A stretch of 64,000 nt of DNA from Streptomyces sp. NBC_00224 (GTDB taxonomy: Bacteria; Actinomycetota; Actinomycetes; Streptomycetales; Streptomycetaceae). The notes below the pieces were generated by a model. It was not told the origin of the DNA, did not search any database, and saw only the letters and a program-made list of their open reading frames with translations. This document shows positions 34,644-42,548 of the stretch, in pieces (the first letter of the stretch is position 1; each line of letters opens with the position of its first letter). The stretch is taken from positions 6,957,001 to 7,021,000 of the forward strand of contig NZ_CP108106.1 of assembly GCF_041435195.1 (NCBI RefSeq), read 5' to 3'. The position numbers and the translations under genes were made by a program.

Positions 34644-35630
34644 TCACTCCTCCGGGGACGCGAGCGCATCCCCCACCCCCGTCCGGGCATACAGCACCAC
34701 CCTCCCCGCCCGAGCCCGGCTCACCAGCCCCGTCCGGTGCAGCACGGACAGGTGGTGGGAGACCGCGCTCGGGGTGACGGACAGGCGGCGGGCGAGTTCC
34801 GTCGTGGACGCGGGGCCGTCCAGGGACAGCAGCAGCGCCGCCTTGGGCGCGCCCACCAGGGAGGCAAGCGCGCCGCGCGGACGCGGCGGACGGGACTCCC
34901 ACAGCGTCCCCACCCCCCGCGCCGGATACGCGATGGTGGGCGGCTCATCGGGCCCCACCGGACTGATCGTGTGCTGCGCGAACAGCGTCGGCACCAGCCA
35001 CAGGCCCCGCCCGTCCACCGCCGCCCCCAACTCCAGGTCCCGGTGGACGAACAGCGTCAGCTCCCCGCCCCGCCACACCGCCGTCGGATCCAGCGACGTG
35101 AGCACCGCCGCCGCGCCCTCGTGGGCGAGCAGCCGCGCCCGCCACACCATGTCCGCCTCCAGGACGGCCCGCATCCGAGGCCAGTGCGGCGCCATCGCCA
35201 GCTCCCAGTAGGCCTCCAGCACATCCGCCATCGCGTCCCGCAACCCGCGCGGATCCGGGGCCAGTTCGGCCAGGCGCGGCGGCAGGGCACGCCCCGCGTA
35301 CGCCGTCCGTACGTCCGACAGCGCCTTCGACGGCGACGTCGCCCGTACCCGCCGCAGCTCTTCCCGTACATCCGGCAGCGGTGAGTCGGGGCGCGGTGTG
35401 ATGAAGTCCGGGAGCCAGCCGCTGCCGCGCACGACCAGTTCGTCGAGCAGCGCGGTGTCCAGGCCGATGGCCTCCTCCAGCGCCGCCCGGGTCCGCCGCA
35501 CCCACGGCAGGTGCAGCGCGTACTCGTCGGCGCGCTGAAGCGCCCACAGGCTGGTGGCGGCCTCCAGGAGCGGCGAGCAGGCGAAGCGCATGTCGGCGAG
35601 GTCGTCGACGCCGAGTCGGTAGCTGAGCAT
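34644..35630 (-). CDS. ArsR-type regulator with N-terminal DUF5937-like domain
   Basis: A 328-residue protein. The N-terminal ~240 residues are a helical ligand-binding-like domain of the DUF5937 group; the C-terminal ~85 residues are an ArsR-type winged helix ('ELARRLSVTPSAVSHHLSVLHRTGLV'). It is divergent from an MFS transporter gene 55 bases away, the standard arrangement of a repressor and its exporter. The ligand is unknown. The start at 35630 begins at the conserved domain; a long upstream open frame is non-conserved Gly/Pro-rich sequence. Confidence 0.87.
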   Translation of the reverse strand: MLSYRLGVDDLADMRFACSPLLEAATSLWALQRADEYALHLPWVRRTRAALEEAIGLDTALLDELVVRGSGWLPDFITPRPDSPLPDVREELRRVRATSPSKALSDVRTAYAGRALPPRLAELAPDPRGLRDAMADVLEAYWELAMAPHWPRMRAVLEADMVWRARLLAHEGAAAVLTSLDPTAVWRGGELTLFVHRDLELGAAVDGRGLWLVPTLFAQHTISPVGPDEPPTIAYPARGVGTLWESRPPRPRGALASLVGAPKAALLLSLDGPASTTELARRLSVTPSAVSHHLSVLHRTGLVSRARAGRVVLYARTGVGDALASPEE

Positions 35631-35685
35631 TGAGCCCCAGCCTAAATGTCTGTCGGTGCGCGGCGGAAGGCCGTTGGCTGGGGGC

Positions 35686-36948
35686 ATGTCCTCCACCTCC
35701 TCCGGGGTGGCAGCCGTGCTGCCACCCCGCGGTCCGCTGCGCGCGTACGCCCTCACCACCCTCGTCGACTGGATCGGCAACGGCCTCTTCCACACCGGCG
35801 CCGCCCTCTTCTTCACCCGGGTCGTCGGGCTCGGCGCCACCCAGGTCGGCCTCGGCCTGACGATCGCCGCCCTGCTCGGCCCGGCCGTCGCCGTCCCGGC
35901 CGGGCGGCTCGGTGACCGGTTCGGCCACCGCCGGGTCTATCTGGCCACCGTGGTCGTACGGGCCGTCGCCTTCGCGGGATATCTGCTCGTCGACGGCTTC
36001 GCCGGCTTCCTCGCCGTCGTCTGCGCGATCGCCCTGGCCGAGAGCGCGTCACGGCCGGTCCGCGGTGCCTACCTCGCCCGTATCGCGGACGCCTCGGCGC
36101 TGGTCGCGGCCAGCGCGTACACCCGCGTGATGCTCAACATCGGCTTCACACTGGGCAGTCTGGGCGCGGGCGCCGCCCTGGCCGTCGACTCCCGTACCGG
36201 ATACGCGGCCCTCATCCTGGGCAACTGCGTCTCGTACGCGATCGTCGCCGCCATCGTGACCCGGATGCCGGACGACCGCGCGCGGCCGGCACCGGAGGCC
36301 GCCGCGCGGCCCGCGAGCCGCCTCGGCGCCCTGCGCGACCGCCGCTTCCTCGCCCTCGCCGCGCTCTCCGGGCTGCTCTACATCAACGCCGACGTCCTCA
36401 ACCTCGGCCTCCCGCTGTGGATTTCGTCCCGTACGCACGCGCCCACCTGGTCGGTCGCGGTGCTGATGCTCCTCAACACCGCGCTGGTGATCCTGCTCCA
36501 GGTGCGGGCGGCGCGCGGTAGCGACACCGTCGCCGGGGCGGCGGTCGCGGGCAGGCGCGCCGGCTGGGCGCTGCTCGCCGCGTGCGCGGTGACGGCCACG
36601 ACGGCCGCGCTCCCGCCGGTGCCCGCCGTGCTGGTGCTCGCGGTCGGCGTGGCCCTGCTGACGGCGGGCGAGCTGCTCTCCTCGGCGAGCGGCTGGGGCA
36701 TCTCGTACGGCCTCGCCGACCCGCACCGCCAGGGCGAGTTCCTGGGCGCCTGGAGCCTCGGCTCCGACCTGGCGAGGGCGGGCGGCCCGCTCCTGGTCGC
36801 GGCCCTGGTCACCCACGGGGGAGCCCCGGGCTGGCTCCTCCTGGGCACCCTGTTCCTGGCGGCGGGGACGGTCACCGTGCCGCTGGCGGCACGCGCCGAG
36901 CGCGTGGCCGTCGACCACGGCCGGGCCACGGCACCCGCGTCCAGCTGA
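35686..36948 (+). CDS. MFS transporter divergent to the ArsR regulator
   Basis: A 420-residue major facilitator with 12 predicted helices. The loop 2-3 motif is present as 'GRLGDRFGHRRVY' (residues ~77-89), typical of drug/proton antiporters. It is probably an exporter of an unidentified compound and controlled by the divergent ArsR protein. ATG at 35686; an upstream in-frame GTG at 35656 is less likely. Confidence 0.88.
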   Translation: MSSTSSGVAAVLPPRGPLRAYALTTLVDWIGNGLFHTGAALFFTRVVGLGATQVGLGLTIAALLGPAVAVPAGRLGDRFGHRRVYLATVVVRAVAFAGYLLVDGFAGFLAVVCAIALAESASRPVRGAYLARIADASALVAASAYTRVMLNIGFTLGSLGAGAALAVDSRTGYAALILGNCVSYAIVAAIVTRMPDDRARPAPEAAARPASRLGALRDRRFLALAALSGLLYINADVLNLGLPLWISSRTHAPTWSVAVLMLLNTALVILLQVRAARGSDTVAGAAVAGRRAGWALLAACAVTATTAALPPVPAVLVLAVGVALLTAGELLSSASGWGISYGLADPHRQGEFLGAWSLGSDLARAGGPLLVAALVTHGGAPGWLLLGTLFLAAGTVTVPLAARAERVAVDHGRATAPASS

Positions 36949-36967
36949 CCGGCCCCCCGAAATACGG

Positions 36968-36996
36968 ATGACTGTCCTATTCGGTCGGGTTAGTGT
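36968..36996 (+). promoter_or_regulatory. Promoter giving a leaderless Eis-like mRNA
   Basis: ATGACT (36968-36973), a 17-base spacer and TAGTGT (36991-36996) are followed 7 bases later by the ATG at 37003. There is no Shine-Dalgarno at the right distance, so the mRNA is probably leaderless, which is common in Streptomyces. Confidence 0.55.
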
Positions 36997-37002
36997 CGAA
37001 GG

Positions 37003-38256
37003 ATGGATCAGCTGCGCTTCAGTGATGTGCCCGAAGCCCATGTCGACCGCGCCCTCGAACTCGGATACCTCGTCTTCCATGAGCGCCCCGAGGACGAGGA
37101 GATCCGCAAGTACCACCGCGAGGCACTCCTCGACTGCGACCGCGTGGGTGCCTACGACGGGGACGTCCTCGTCGGTTTCCTCGCCGCCTTCCGGTTCACG
37201 ATCTCCGTCCCCGGCGGTGAACTCCCCTGTCCCGGGCTGACGTTCGTCTCCGTGGCGCCCACCCACCGCCGCCGTGGCGTCCTCACCGGCATGATCGGGG
37301 AGCTCTTCCGCCGCAGCGCCCGCGAGGGGCGCGCGGTTGCCGCGCTGTGGGCCTCCGAGGCCGTCATCTACGGCCGCTTCGGCTTCGGTTCGGCCACCCA
37401 CGGCGCCACCGTGGAGATCGACTCCAGCCGTCCGCTCGCCCTGCGCATCGCCCCCGACGAGCGCCCGCTGCGCCTGGTCGACCCGCTGGACGCCCCCGCC
37501 CTCCTCGGGCCGTACTACGACGCCACCCGCGCCCGCAGGCCCGGCCGGATCGCCCGCGACGAGGTCCGCTGGCGCAAGGAGTGGCTGGCCGACAAGGACG
37601 AGGAGGACGACGAGCTGAGCCCGCCGAGGATCGTCGCGCTCGGCGCCCCGGACGAGCCGCTCGGCGGGTACGCGGTGTACCGCACCAAGGGCGGTGACTA
37701 CGACGCCGGTACGCCGGGTCTGGTCCGCGTCGACGAACTGGAGGCCGACACCCCGGCCGGTGCCGCCGCGCTCTGGCGCTATCTGGCCGCGATCGACCTC
37801 ACCGGCCGGGTGCGGTACTGGGGCGGCGCCCCGGACGACCCGCTGCACCACTTCGCCGCCGACCGCGACCAGGTCCGGGTCACCCGGACCGAACCGGCGC
37901 TGTGGCTGCGTCTGCTGGACGTGGGCGCCGCGCTCACCGCGCGCTCCTGGGCGGCCCCGGCGGACCTGGTCGTCGAGGTGCGCGACGAGCGCGTACCGGC
38001 CAACGCGGGCCGCTTCCGTCTCACGGTCGCACCGGGACCGGGCACCGACGCGTACACCGCCTCGTACGAACCGACGGACGCCCGGCCCGACCTGGCCCTG
38101 GACGTGCGCGACCTCGGCGCCTGCTACCTCGGCGGCACCGACCCGCGCCACCTCGTGGCGGCGGGGCTGGTCACCGAGCACACCCCGGGCGCGGCGGCGG
38201 CCCTGGGCGCGGCGCTGAGCACCGACCGACTCCCGCACACCGTCGACGAGTTCTGA
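37003..38256 (+). CDS. Eis-family GNAT N-acetyltransferase
   Basis: A 417-residue Eis-type acetyltransferase. The N-terminal GNAT domain has the acetyl-CoA motif 'VAPTHRRRGVLTGMI' (residues ~83-97). A second GNAT-like domain and a C-terminal SCP2-like domain follow, and the protein ends in Phe, whose carboxylate acts as catalytic base in Eis. Family members acetylate amines of aminoglycosides, lysine side chains or polyamines; the substrate here is unknown. Single gene with a predicted leaderless mRNA. Confidence 0.9.
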   Translation: MDQLRFSDVPEAHVDRALELGYLVFHERPEDEEIRKYHREALLDCDRVGAYDGDVLVGFLAAFRFTISVPGGELPCPGLTFVSVAPTHRRRGVLTGMIGELFRRSAREGRAVAALWASEAVIYGRFGFGSATHGATVEIDSSRPLALRIAPDERPLRLVDPLDAPALLGPYYDATRARRPGRIARDEVRWRKEWLADKDEEDDELSPPRIVALGAPDEPLGGYAVYRTKGGDYDAGTPGLVRVDELEADTPAGAAALWRYLAAIDLTGRVRYWGGAPDDPLHHFAADRDQVRVTRTEPALWLRLLDVGAALTARSWAAPADLVVEVRDERVPANAGRFRLTVAPGPGTDAYTASYEPTDARPDLALDVRDLGACYLGGTDPRHLVAAGLVTEHTPGAAAALGAALSTDRLPHTVDEF

Positions 38257-38303
38257 CCTCCCGGATCCCCGCGCCGAGGCCGACCAGATCCACCGGACAG
38301 GCC

Positions 38304-38771
38304 CTAGTCGGACTCGGGCGGGGTGTCGGACGTCGGCGAATACGGCTTGATATCGAGCACCGGCGTGCCGTCGACCAGATCCACGCCGTCGAAGTGGAGC
38401 ACATGGCCCTTCACCTCGCGCACCCGCACCAGGCTCAGGCCGATGCGGTTGTGCCGGTTGGGCGTACGGGTGGCGTAGACGCCGGTCGTGCGCCCGCTCC
38501 GCTCCCAGCCGCGCGGCACCACCTGGAGCGGTGCGGTCTCCTCCTCGGTCTGGTCGTGCAGCCAGGTCAGCAGCCATACGTACCAGCCGTCGGAGATGCC
38601 GTCGAGGCCCCCCGCGAACGGCTCGAAGACCACGACTCGGCCCTGGTCCCCGTAGGCCAGAGTCGCCTGCGGCGGTGCCTCCTGGGGGCGGGCGTACTCC
38701 GTCACGACATAGCCGATCGGCGACAGCGGAACGACCGCGTCGGCGCCGAGAGGGGCGGGCGGATGGGACAC
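38304..38771 (-). CDS. trmO: TrmO-like tRNA t6A37 N6-methyltransferase
   Basis: A 155-residue UPF0066/TrmO beta-barrel protein: 'PIGYVVTEY' near the N-terminus, 'GVYATRTPNRHNRIGLSLVR' in the middle and 'DGTPVLDIKPY' at the C-terminus. TrmO methylates N6-threonylcarbamoyladenosine in tRNA-Thr using SAM. In most members the middle motif is 'RPNPIGLS'; here it is 'RHNRIGLS', a deviation close to the SAM pocket. The second of two tandem GTG codons (38771) has the better distance to GAGGAG. It is divergent from the biosynthetic cluster and probably unrelated to it. Confidence 0.83.
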   Translation of the reverse strand: MSHPPAPLGADAVVPLSPIGYVVTEYARPQEAPPQATLAYGDQGRVVVFEPFAGGLDGISDGWYVWLLTWLHDQTEEETAPLQVVPRGWERSGRTTGVYATRTPNRHNRIGLSLVRVREVKGHVLHFDGVDLVDGTPVLDIKPYSPTSDTPPESD

Positions 38772-38903
38772 CACGTATCTCCTCACACTGGGGAACCACG
38801 TCAACCAAGCAGAACGACGGTCCATGCTGAACGACACCCCGCGCCGCCCCGGCGCGGACCGCCTGAAACACGCCGTTTGTGCGCCAAATTGAGAGACAGA
38901 CGC

Positions 38904-38932
38904 CTGACAGTCAATAACACTGACAATATAGT
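38904..38932 (+). promoter_or_regulatory. Promoter of the left biosynthetic operon
   Basis: CTGACA (38904-38909), a 17-base spacer and TATAGT (38927-38932) match a strong sigma-70-type promoter with a ~48-base leader to the GTG at 38987. The spacer region holds a TGAC-A-GTCA palindrome (38905-38913) and a second CTGACA copy (38920-38925), which could be regulator half-sites. Confidence 0.65.
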
Positions 38933-38986
38933 GGGAAGCCGGGAGGTACGGCCCGAGTCGACGGGCCGGTCCGAGGAGGCAGCCCC

Positions 38987-40027
38987 GTGAGACTGAGTCC
39001 GCCGTTACCCGAACCGCCGGGCATAGCCGCCGCCGTGCTCTGGCTCCCGTCCCGCCGTCTGGACACCGCACGGGCGGTGGCGGCCGGGCGGCTCGACCAG
39101 GAGACCGCCGACCGGCTCGGCTACCGCGCGCTGAGCGAGAGCCCCGACCGGGCGGCCCCCGAAATGGCCGTGCTCGCGGCCCAGAAGGCGCTCGCCGACG
39201 CGGGCTGGTCCGGCGACGACCTCGGCCTCGTCGTCCACTCCTGGATCTACCACCAGGGCCACGACTTCTGGTCCGCGCCGCACTACGTGGCCCACGGCAT
39301 CGGCGCCCGCCACGCCACCCCGCTCGGGGTGCAGCAGACCTCCAACGGGGGCGTGGCCGCCCTGGAGGTCGCCGCCGCCCGCCTCGCCCTGGACCCCACG
39401 GTCAACCGGTGCCTGGTGACCACCGCCGACCGGTTCGTGGGGCCCGGCTTCGACCGCTGGGCCGGCGACATCGACGTGGCGTACGGGGACGCCGCCACCG
39501 CGCTGCTCCTCGACCGCGACGCGGGCCCCTACCGGCTGCTCGCCATCGCCTCCGTGAGCGTTCCCGAGTACGAGGTGCTCTACCGGGGCGACGACGCCTT
39601 CACCCCGGCGCCGCGCAGCGCGTACGACACGATCAGCGCCCGGCGCACCAAGCTGTCCTTCCGGGCGGGCGGCGGCTGGCCCAAATTCGTCGCCGTACTG
39701 CGCCGGTCCGTGCAGCGCGTGGTGCTCGACGCCATCGCGGACGCCGGACTCACCCCGGCCGACCCCCGGCTGCGCTACCTCGTCCTGCCGCGCCTCAGCA
39801 CCGGCGCGCTCAGTCAGTTCTACGGGCCGTCCGTCCACGAACTCGCCCTGCCCCACACCGAACTGCTCGACCTGGGCCGCGACACCGGGCACCTCGGTGC
39901 CGGGGACCCCGTGGCCAACCTCGCCACCCTCCAGGCCGACGACCGGCTCGCGCCGGGCGAGGTGGCGCTGTTCCTGAGCGCGGGCAACGGCTTCACCTGG
40001 TCCTGCGTCGCGATTTCCCACGAGTAG
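38987..40027 (+). CDS. KAS III-like condensing/acyl-transfer protein, active-site Ser variant
   Basis: A 346-residue thiolase-fold protein of the KAS III/CerJ-like group ('SWIYHQGHDFWSAPHYVA'). The nucleophile position reads 'GVQQTSNGG' (Ser119), whereas the paralog at 43793-44836 has Cys at the same position. The His/Asp pair 'TGHLGAGD' (H302, D307) is kept. KAS III proteins with Ser exist (DpsC of daunorubicin), so it may be an acyltransferase or a non-catalytic partner of the Cys paralog. Codon 7 is TTA (39005-39007), implying bldA dependence. GTG start with GAGGAGG upstream. First gene of a four-gene operon with an amino-oxidase-like protein, an aa:CP ligase and a carrier protein. Confidence 0.88.
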   Translation: MRLSPPLPEPPGIAAAVLWLPSRRLDTARAVAAGRLDQETADRLGYRALSESPDRAAPEMAVLAAQKALADAGWSGDDLGLVVHSWIYHQGHDFWSAPHYVAHGIGARHATPLGVQQTSNGGVAALEVAAARLALDPTVNRCLVTTADRFVGPGFDRWAGDIDVAYGDAATALLLDRDAGPYRLLAIASVSVPEYEVLYRGDDAFTPAPRSAYDTISARRTKLSFRAGGGWPKFVAVLRRSVQRVVLDAIADAGLTPADPRLRYLVLPRLSTGALSQFYGPSVHELALPHTELLDLGRDTGHLGAGDPVANLATLQADDRLAPGEVALFLSAGNGFTWSCVAISHE

Positions 40028-40145
40028 ACCGGCGGGTGTCACACCCGGCGGCCGAGGAACGTCTTTCCGGTGCGGCATCCCCGTACGGCTCTCTTGAATT
40101 CCAAACATCTTCCACGACAGCTTCCCCATGAAGAGGTGCAGTCCC

Positions 40146-41147
40146 ATGACAGAGCGAAACGAGGCCCTGGTCATCGGCGCCGGTGTGGCCGGACTGACCA
40201 CGGCGGTGTGCCTGGCCGAGCGCGGCTTCACGGTCCGGGTCGTCGCCGAGCGCGCGCCCCGGCAGACCACGTCGGCCGTGGCCGGAGCGATCATCGGCGG
40301 CCCGGCGATCGCCGACGAGACCGAGGCGGAGGCCAAGTTCGCGCCGACGGCGATCACCCGGCCCTGGCACCAGTCGAGCCTGGCCGAGTTCGCCGCGCTG
40401 GCCAAGCAGCCGGACAGCGGCGTCCATCTGACCCGTGGCCGCCTGGTCAACCGGCAGGCCGCCGGCGGCCACGAGTGGGCCGCCCACCTGCCCGGCTACG
40501 CGCCGTGCGGCGAGGCGGACAGCGGCGGGTTCCCGGTGGCGTTCCGGGTCGACCTGCCGACCGTGGACATGCCCGTGTACCTGGAGTATCTGGCCTCCCG
40601 GGTCACCGCCGCCGGAGGCAGCGTCGAGGTGGGCGTGGTGGACTCCCTGGAGGCGGCGGCCGCCGAGGCGCCGCTCGTCGTCAACTGCACCGGGGTGGGC
40701 GCGCGCGCCCTGGCCGACGACCCGAAGGTCTTCCCGGTGCGCGGCCAGCACGTGATCGTGGAGAACCCGGGGATCGACGAGTTCTTCTTCGAGCAGAACC
40801 CCGGCCCGAACTCGACGAGTTACTTCCCGCACGGGCGCCGTCTGGTGTGCGGCGGCACCGCCGAGCGAGAGGTGTGGAGCATGGAGCCGGACCCGGCCCG
40901 GACCGAGGAGATCCTGGCGCGCTGCATCGCCGTGGAGCCCCGGATCGCCGGGGCCGAGGTCATCGGCGTCGAGATCGGCCTGCGGGCCTCGCGGCCGCAG
41001 ACCCGCCTCGAAGTGGAGCCGGTCGGCTCCGCGCGGGTGATCCACAACTACGGCCACGGCGGCATCGCGGTCGGCCTCTCCTGGGGCTGTGCCCAGGACG
41101 TACTGCGGCTGGCGCTCGGCGGCGCCACCGCCGAAGTCGTCTCATGA
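40146..41147 (+). CDS. D-amino-acid-oxidase-like FAD oxidoreductase
   Basis: A 333-residue DAAO-family flavoprotein: a dinucleotide fold 'VIGAGVAGLTTAVCLAERG' at residues ~9-27, 'VVNCTGVGARAL' in the middle, and the C-terminal FAD signature 'HNYGHGGIAVGLSWGCA'. DAAO relatives oxidise the amine carbon of free or carrier-bound amino acids to an imine/2-oxo acid. Its last bases overlap the start of the aa:CP ligase gene (ATGA), so an amino acid activated by that ligase is a likely substrate; whether free or carrier-bound cannot be read from sequence. The ATG at 40146 has AGAGGTG upstream. Confidence 0.9.
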   Translation: MTERNEALVIGAGVAGLTTAVCLAERGFTVRVVAERAPRQTTSAVAGAIIGGPAIADETEAEAKFAPTAITRPWHQSSLAEFAALAKQPDSGVHLTRGRLVNRQAAGGHEWAAHLPGYAPCGEADSGGFPVAFRVDLPTVDMPVYLEYLASRVTAAGGSVEVGVVDSLEAAAAEAPLVVNCTGVGARALADDPKVFPVRGQHVIVENPGIDEFFFEQNPGPNSTSYFPHGRRLVCGGTAEREVWSMEPDPARTEEILARCIAVEPRIAGAEVIGVEIGLRASRPQTRLEVEPVGSARVIHNYGHGGIAVGLSWGCAQDVLRLALGGATAEVVS

Positions 41148-42007
41148 CACCGGCCCCGGCGGACGGCCCGGGTCTGCAAGCCCTCCCGCCGGGCGCGACC
41201 GTCCTGCTGAAGCGGCTCGACGCGCTCCTGGAGGGCTGGGGGACCGGGAGCGGCGCGGCCCCCATGATCATGCCGCCGCTGCTGCCGGTCGCCGCGCTCT
41301 CCCGCCTCGACGTGTACGACAACTTCCCGCACCAGGCGCTCGTGGTGAGCACACTCGACCTGACGCACCATCAAGAAGGTGGATTGCGCGAGGAGTTCAC
41401 GCCGAGCGACCTCGAACCCGCGCTCTTCGGGCTTCCCTCGGCCGCCTGCTTCGCCGTATACCTCCACCACGAGGGCCGCGCCCTTCCCGACGGTACGACG
41501 GTGACCGTGCTCGGGCGCTGCTTCCGCCGCGAGGAGCACTACGACGGGCTGCGGCGCCTCCTCGGCTTCCATATGCGCGAGATCGTGGCGCTCGGCTCGC
41601 ACGAGTTCACCCAGGAGCACCTGCGGCGGTTCGAGGAGCGCATCACCGCCCTCGCGGACGCGCTCGGCCTCACCCTGCGCAAGGAGGCCGCGACCGACCC
41701 CTTCTACGACCGGGGCGGGCAGCGCGCGCTGCTCCAGCGGCTCTCGCCCGTCAAGCACGAGTTCCTCGTCGACGACCTCGCGATAGCCTCGCTCAACGTC
41801 CACCGCAACTTCTTCGGCGAGCGGTGCGGGATCACCCTCGACGACACCGGCCAGGCCGTGCACACCAGTTGTGTCGCCTTCGGCCTGGAGCGCTGGCTGT
41901 CGGTGCTGTACGCCAGGTACGGAAGCTGGGAGGCGGCGACGGAGGCCGTGGAGAAGGCGGCCGTGGCGCTCGGCGGGGCGGCCTCGACCGGCGGGGCCGA
42001 GCGGTGA
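41144..42007 (+). CDS. Amino acid:carrier-protein ligase (class II seryl-tRNA-synthetase-like)
   Basis: A 287-residue stand-alone catalytic core of a class II aminoacyl-tRNA synthetase without a tRNA-binding domain. Motif 2 ('GRCFRREEHYDG') and motif 3 ('GLERW', 247-251) are present. Cys102, Glu146 and Cys243 are spaced like the three zinc ligands of Bradyrhizobium aa:CP ligases and archaeal-type SerRS. Such enzymes activate a small amino acid (Gly or Ala in known cases) as adenylate and load it on a carrier protein's phosphopantetheine. The next gene, overlapping by GTGA, encodes exactly such a carrier. Confidence 0.9.
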   Translation: MTPAPADGPGLQALPPGATVLLKRLDALLEGWGTGSGAAPMIMPPLLPVAALSRLDVYDNFPHQALVVSTLDLTHHQEGGLREEFTPSDLEPALFGLPSAACFAVYLHHEGRALPDGTTVTVLGRCFRREEHYDGLRRLLGFHMREIVALGSHEFTQEHLRRFEERITALADALGLTLRKEAATDPFYDRGGQRALLQRLSPVKHEFLVDDLAIASLNVHRNFFGERCGITLDDTGQAVHTSCVAFGLERWLSVLYARYGSWEAATEAVEKAAVALGGAASTGGAER

Positions 42008-42282
42008 GGGCGGCCGCCGCCGAGCTGGCGGAGGTCGTCGCCTGGATCGGCAGGCGCCACCCGGAGGCGGCCGTGATCGGCCCGGACGACGACCTGATCG
42101 AGAGCCGGCTCATCGACTCGCTGGGCTTCCTGGAGTTCATCGTGCTGATCGAGCGGCTCAGCGGGCGGCCCGTCGACGTCGAGACCCTCGACCTCGACGA
42201 CTTCCGCTCGCTGAGCCGGATCGAGCGGGCGTTCTTCAGTGAGTCGGACCCTCGGCCGTCGGATCGTAGCTCGGCGGGCTGA
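42004..42282 (+). CDS. Small acyl/aminoacyl carrier protein
   Basis: A 92-residue carrier protein: the phosphopantetheine site is Ser39 in 'LIDSLGFLEFIVLIERL', with the usual acidic helices around it ('LDLDDFRSLSRIERAF'). The GTG at 42004 overlaps the ligase stop, so the pair is translationally coupled; by analogy with aa:CP ligase systems it should be the ligase's carrier. Its last 47 bases overlap the end of the convergent isomerase-like gene. The tail after residue ~80 (Ser/Asp/Pro-rich) is probably disordered. Confidence 0.9.
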   Translation: MRAAAAELAEVVAWIGRRHPEAAVIGPDDDLIESRLIDSLGFLEFIVLIERLSGRPVDVETLDLDDFRSLSRIERAFFSESDPRPSDRSSAG

Positions 42283-42535
42283 TCAGCGGATACACCTCGA
42301 AGTCCAGGTGCAGTCCGGCGGGGCTGCGGTACAGCAGCTGCATCAGCTGCTCGTGCGACTCGACGTCGTAGATGTTGAGCCCCGCCGAGGCGCCGACCAG
42401 GATCCAGCGGTCCCTGATGAGCCCCTTCTCCTCCAGCTCCTGGGTGTACCGGAAGCCCTCGGCCAGCTTCTGCTGGAACTCCTCGATGCTGATGCCGACC
42501 GGGGCCCGCTTCGCTATCACCGCGAACAGCGCCAT
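42236..42535 (-). CDS. Muconolactone delta-isomerase-like small protein
   Basis: A 99-residue ferredoxin-like alpha+beta-barrel protein resembling muconolactone isomerase ('MALFAVIAKRAPVGISIEEF', 'GASAGLNIYDVESHEQLMQ', 'HLDFEVYPL'). In catechol degradation that enzyme shifts a double bond in a butenolide. No other catechol pathway genes are here, so it more likely acts on a pathway intermediate (isomerisation or cyclisation) or is a small-molecule-binding protein. Strong AAGGAGAG site before the ATG at 42535. Third gene of the KAS III/MFS minus-strand operon. Confidence 0.78.
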   Translation of the reverse strand: MALFAVIAKRAPVGISIEEFQQKLAEGFRYTQELEEKGLIRDRWILVGASAGLNIYDVESHEQLMQLLYRSPAGLHLDFEVYPLISPPSYDPTAEGPTH

Positions 42536-42548
42536 GGATGTCTCTCCT

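Noticed and set aside
41144..42007. Seryl-tRNA synthetase
   Set aside because: Too short, no N-terminal tRNA-binding coiled coil, and directly coupled to a carrier protein gene.
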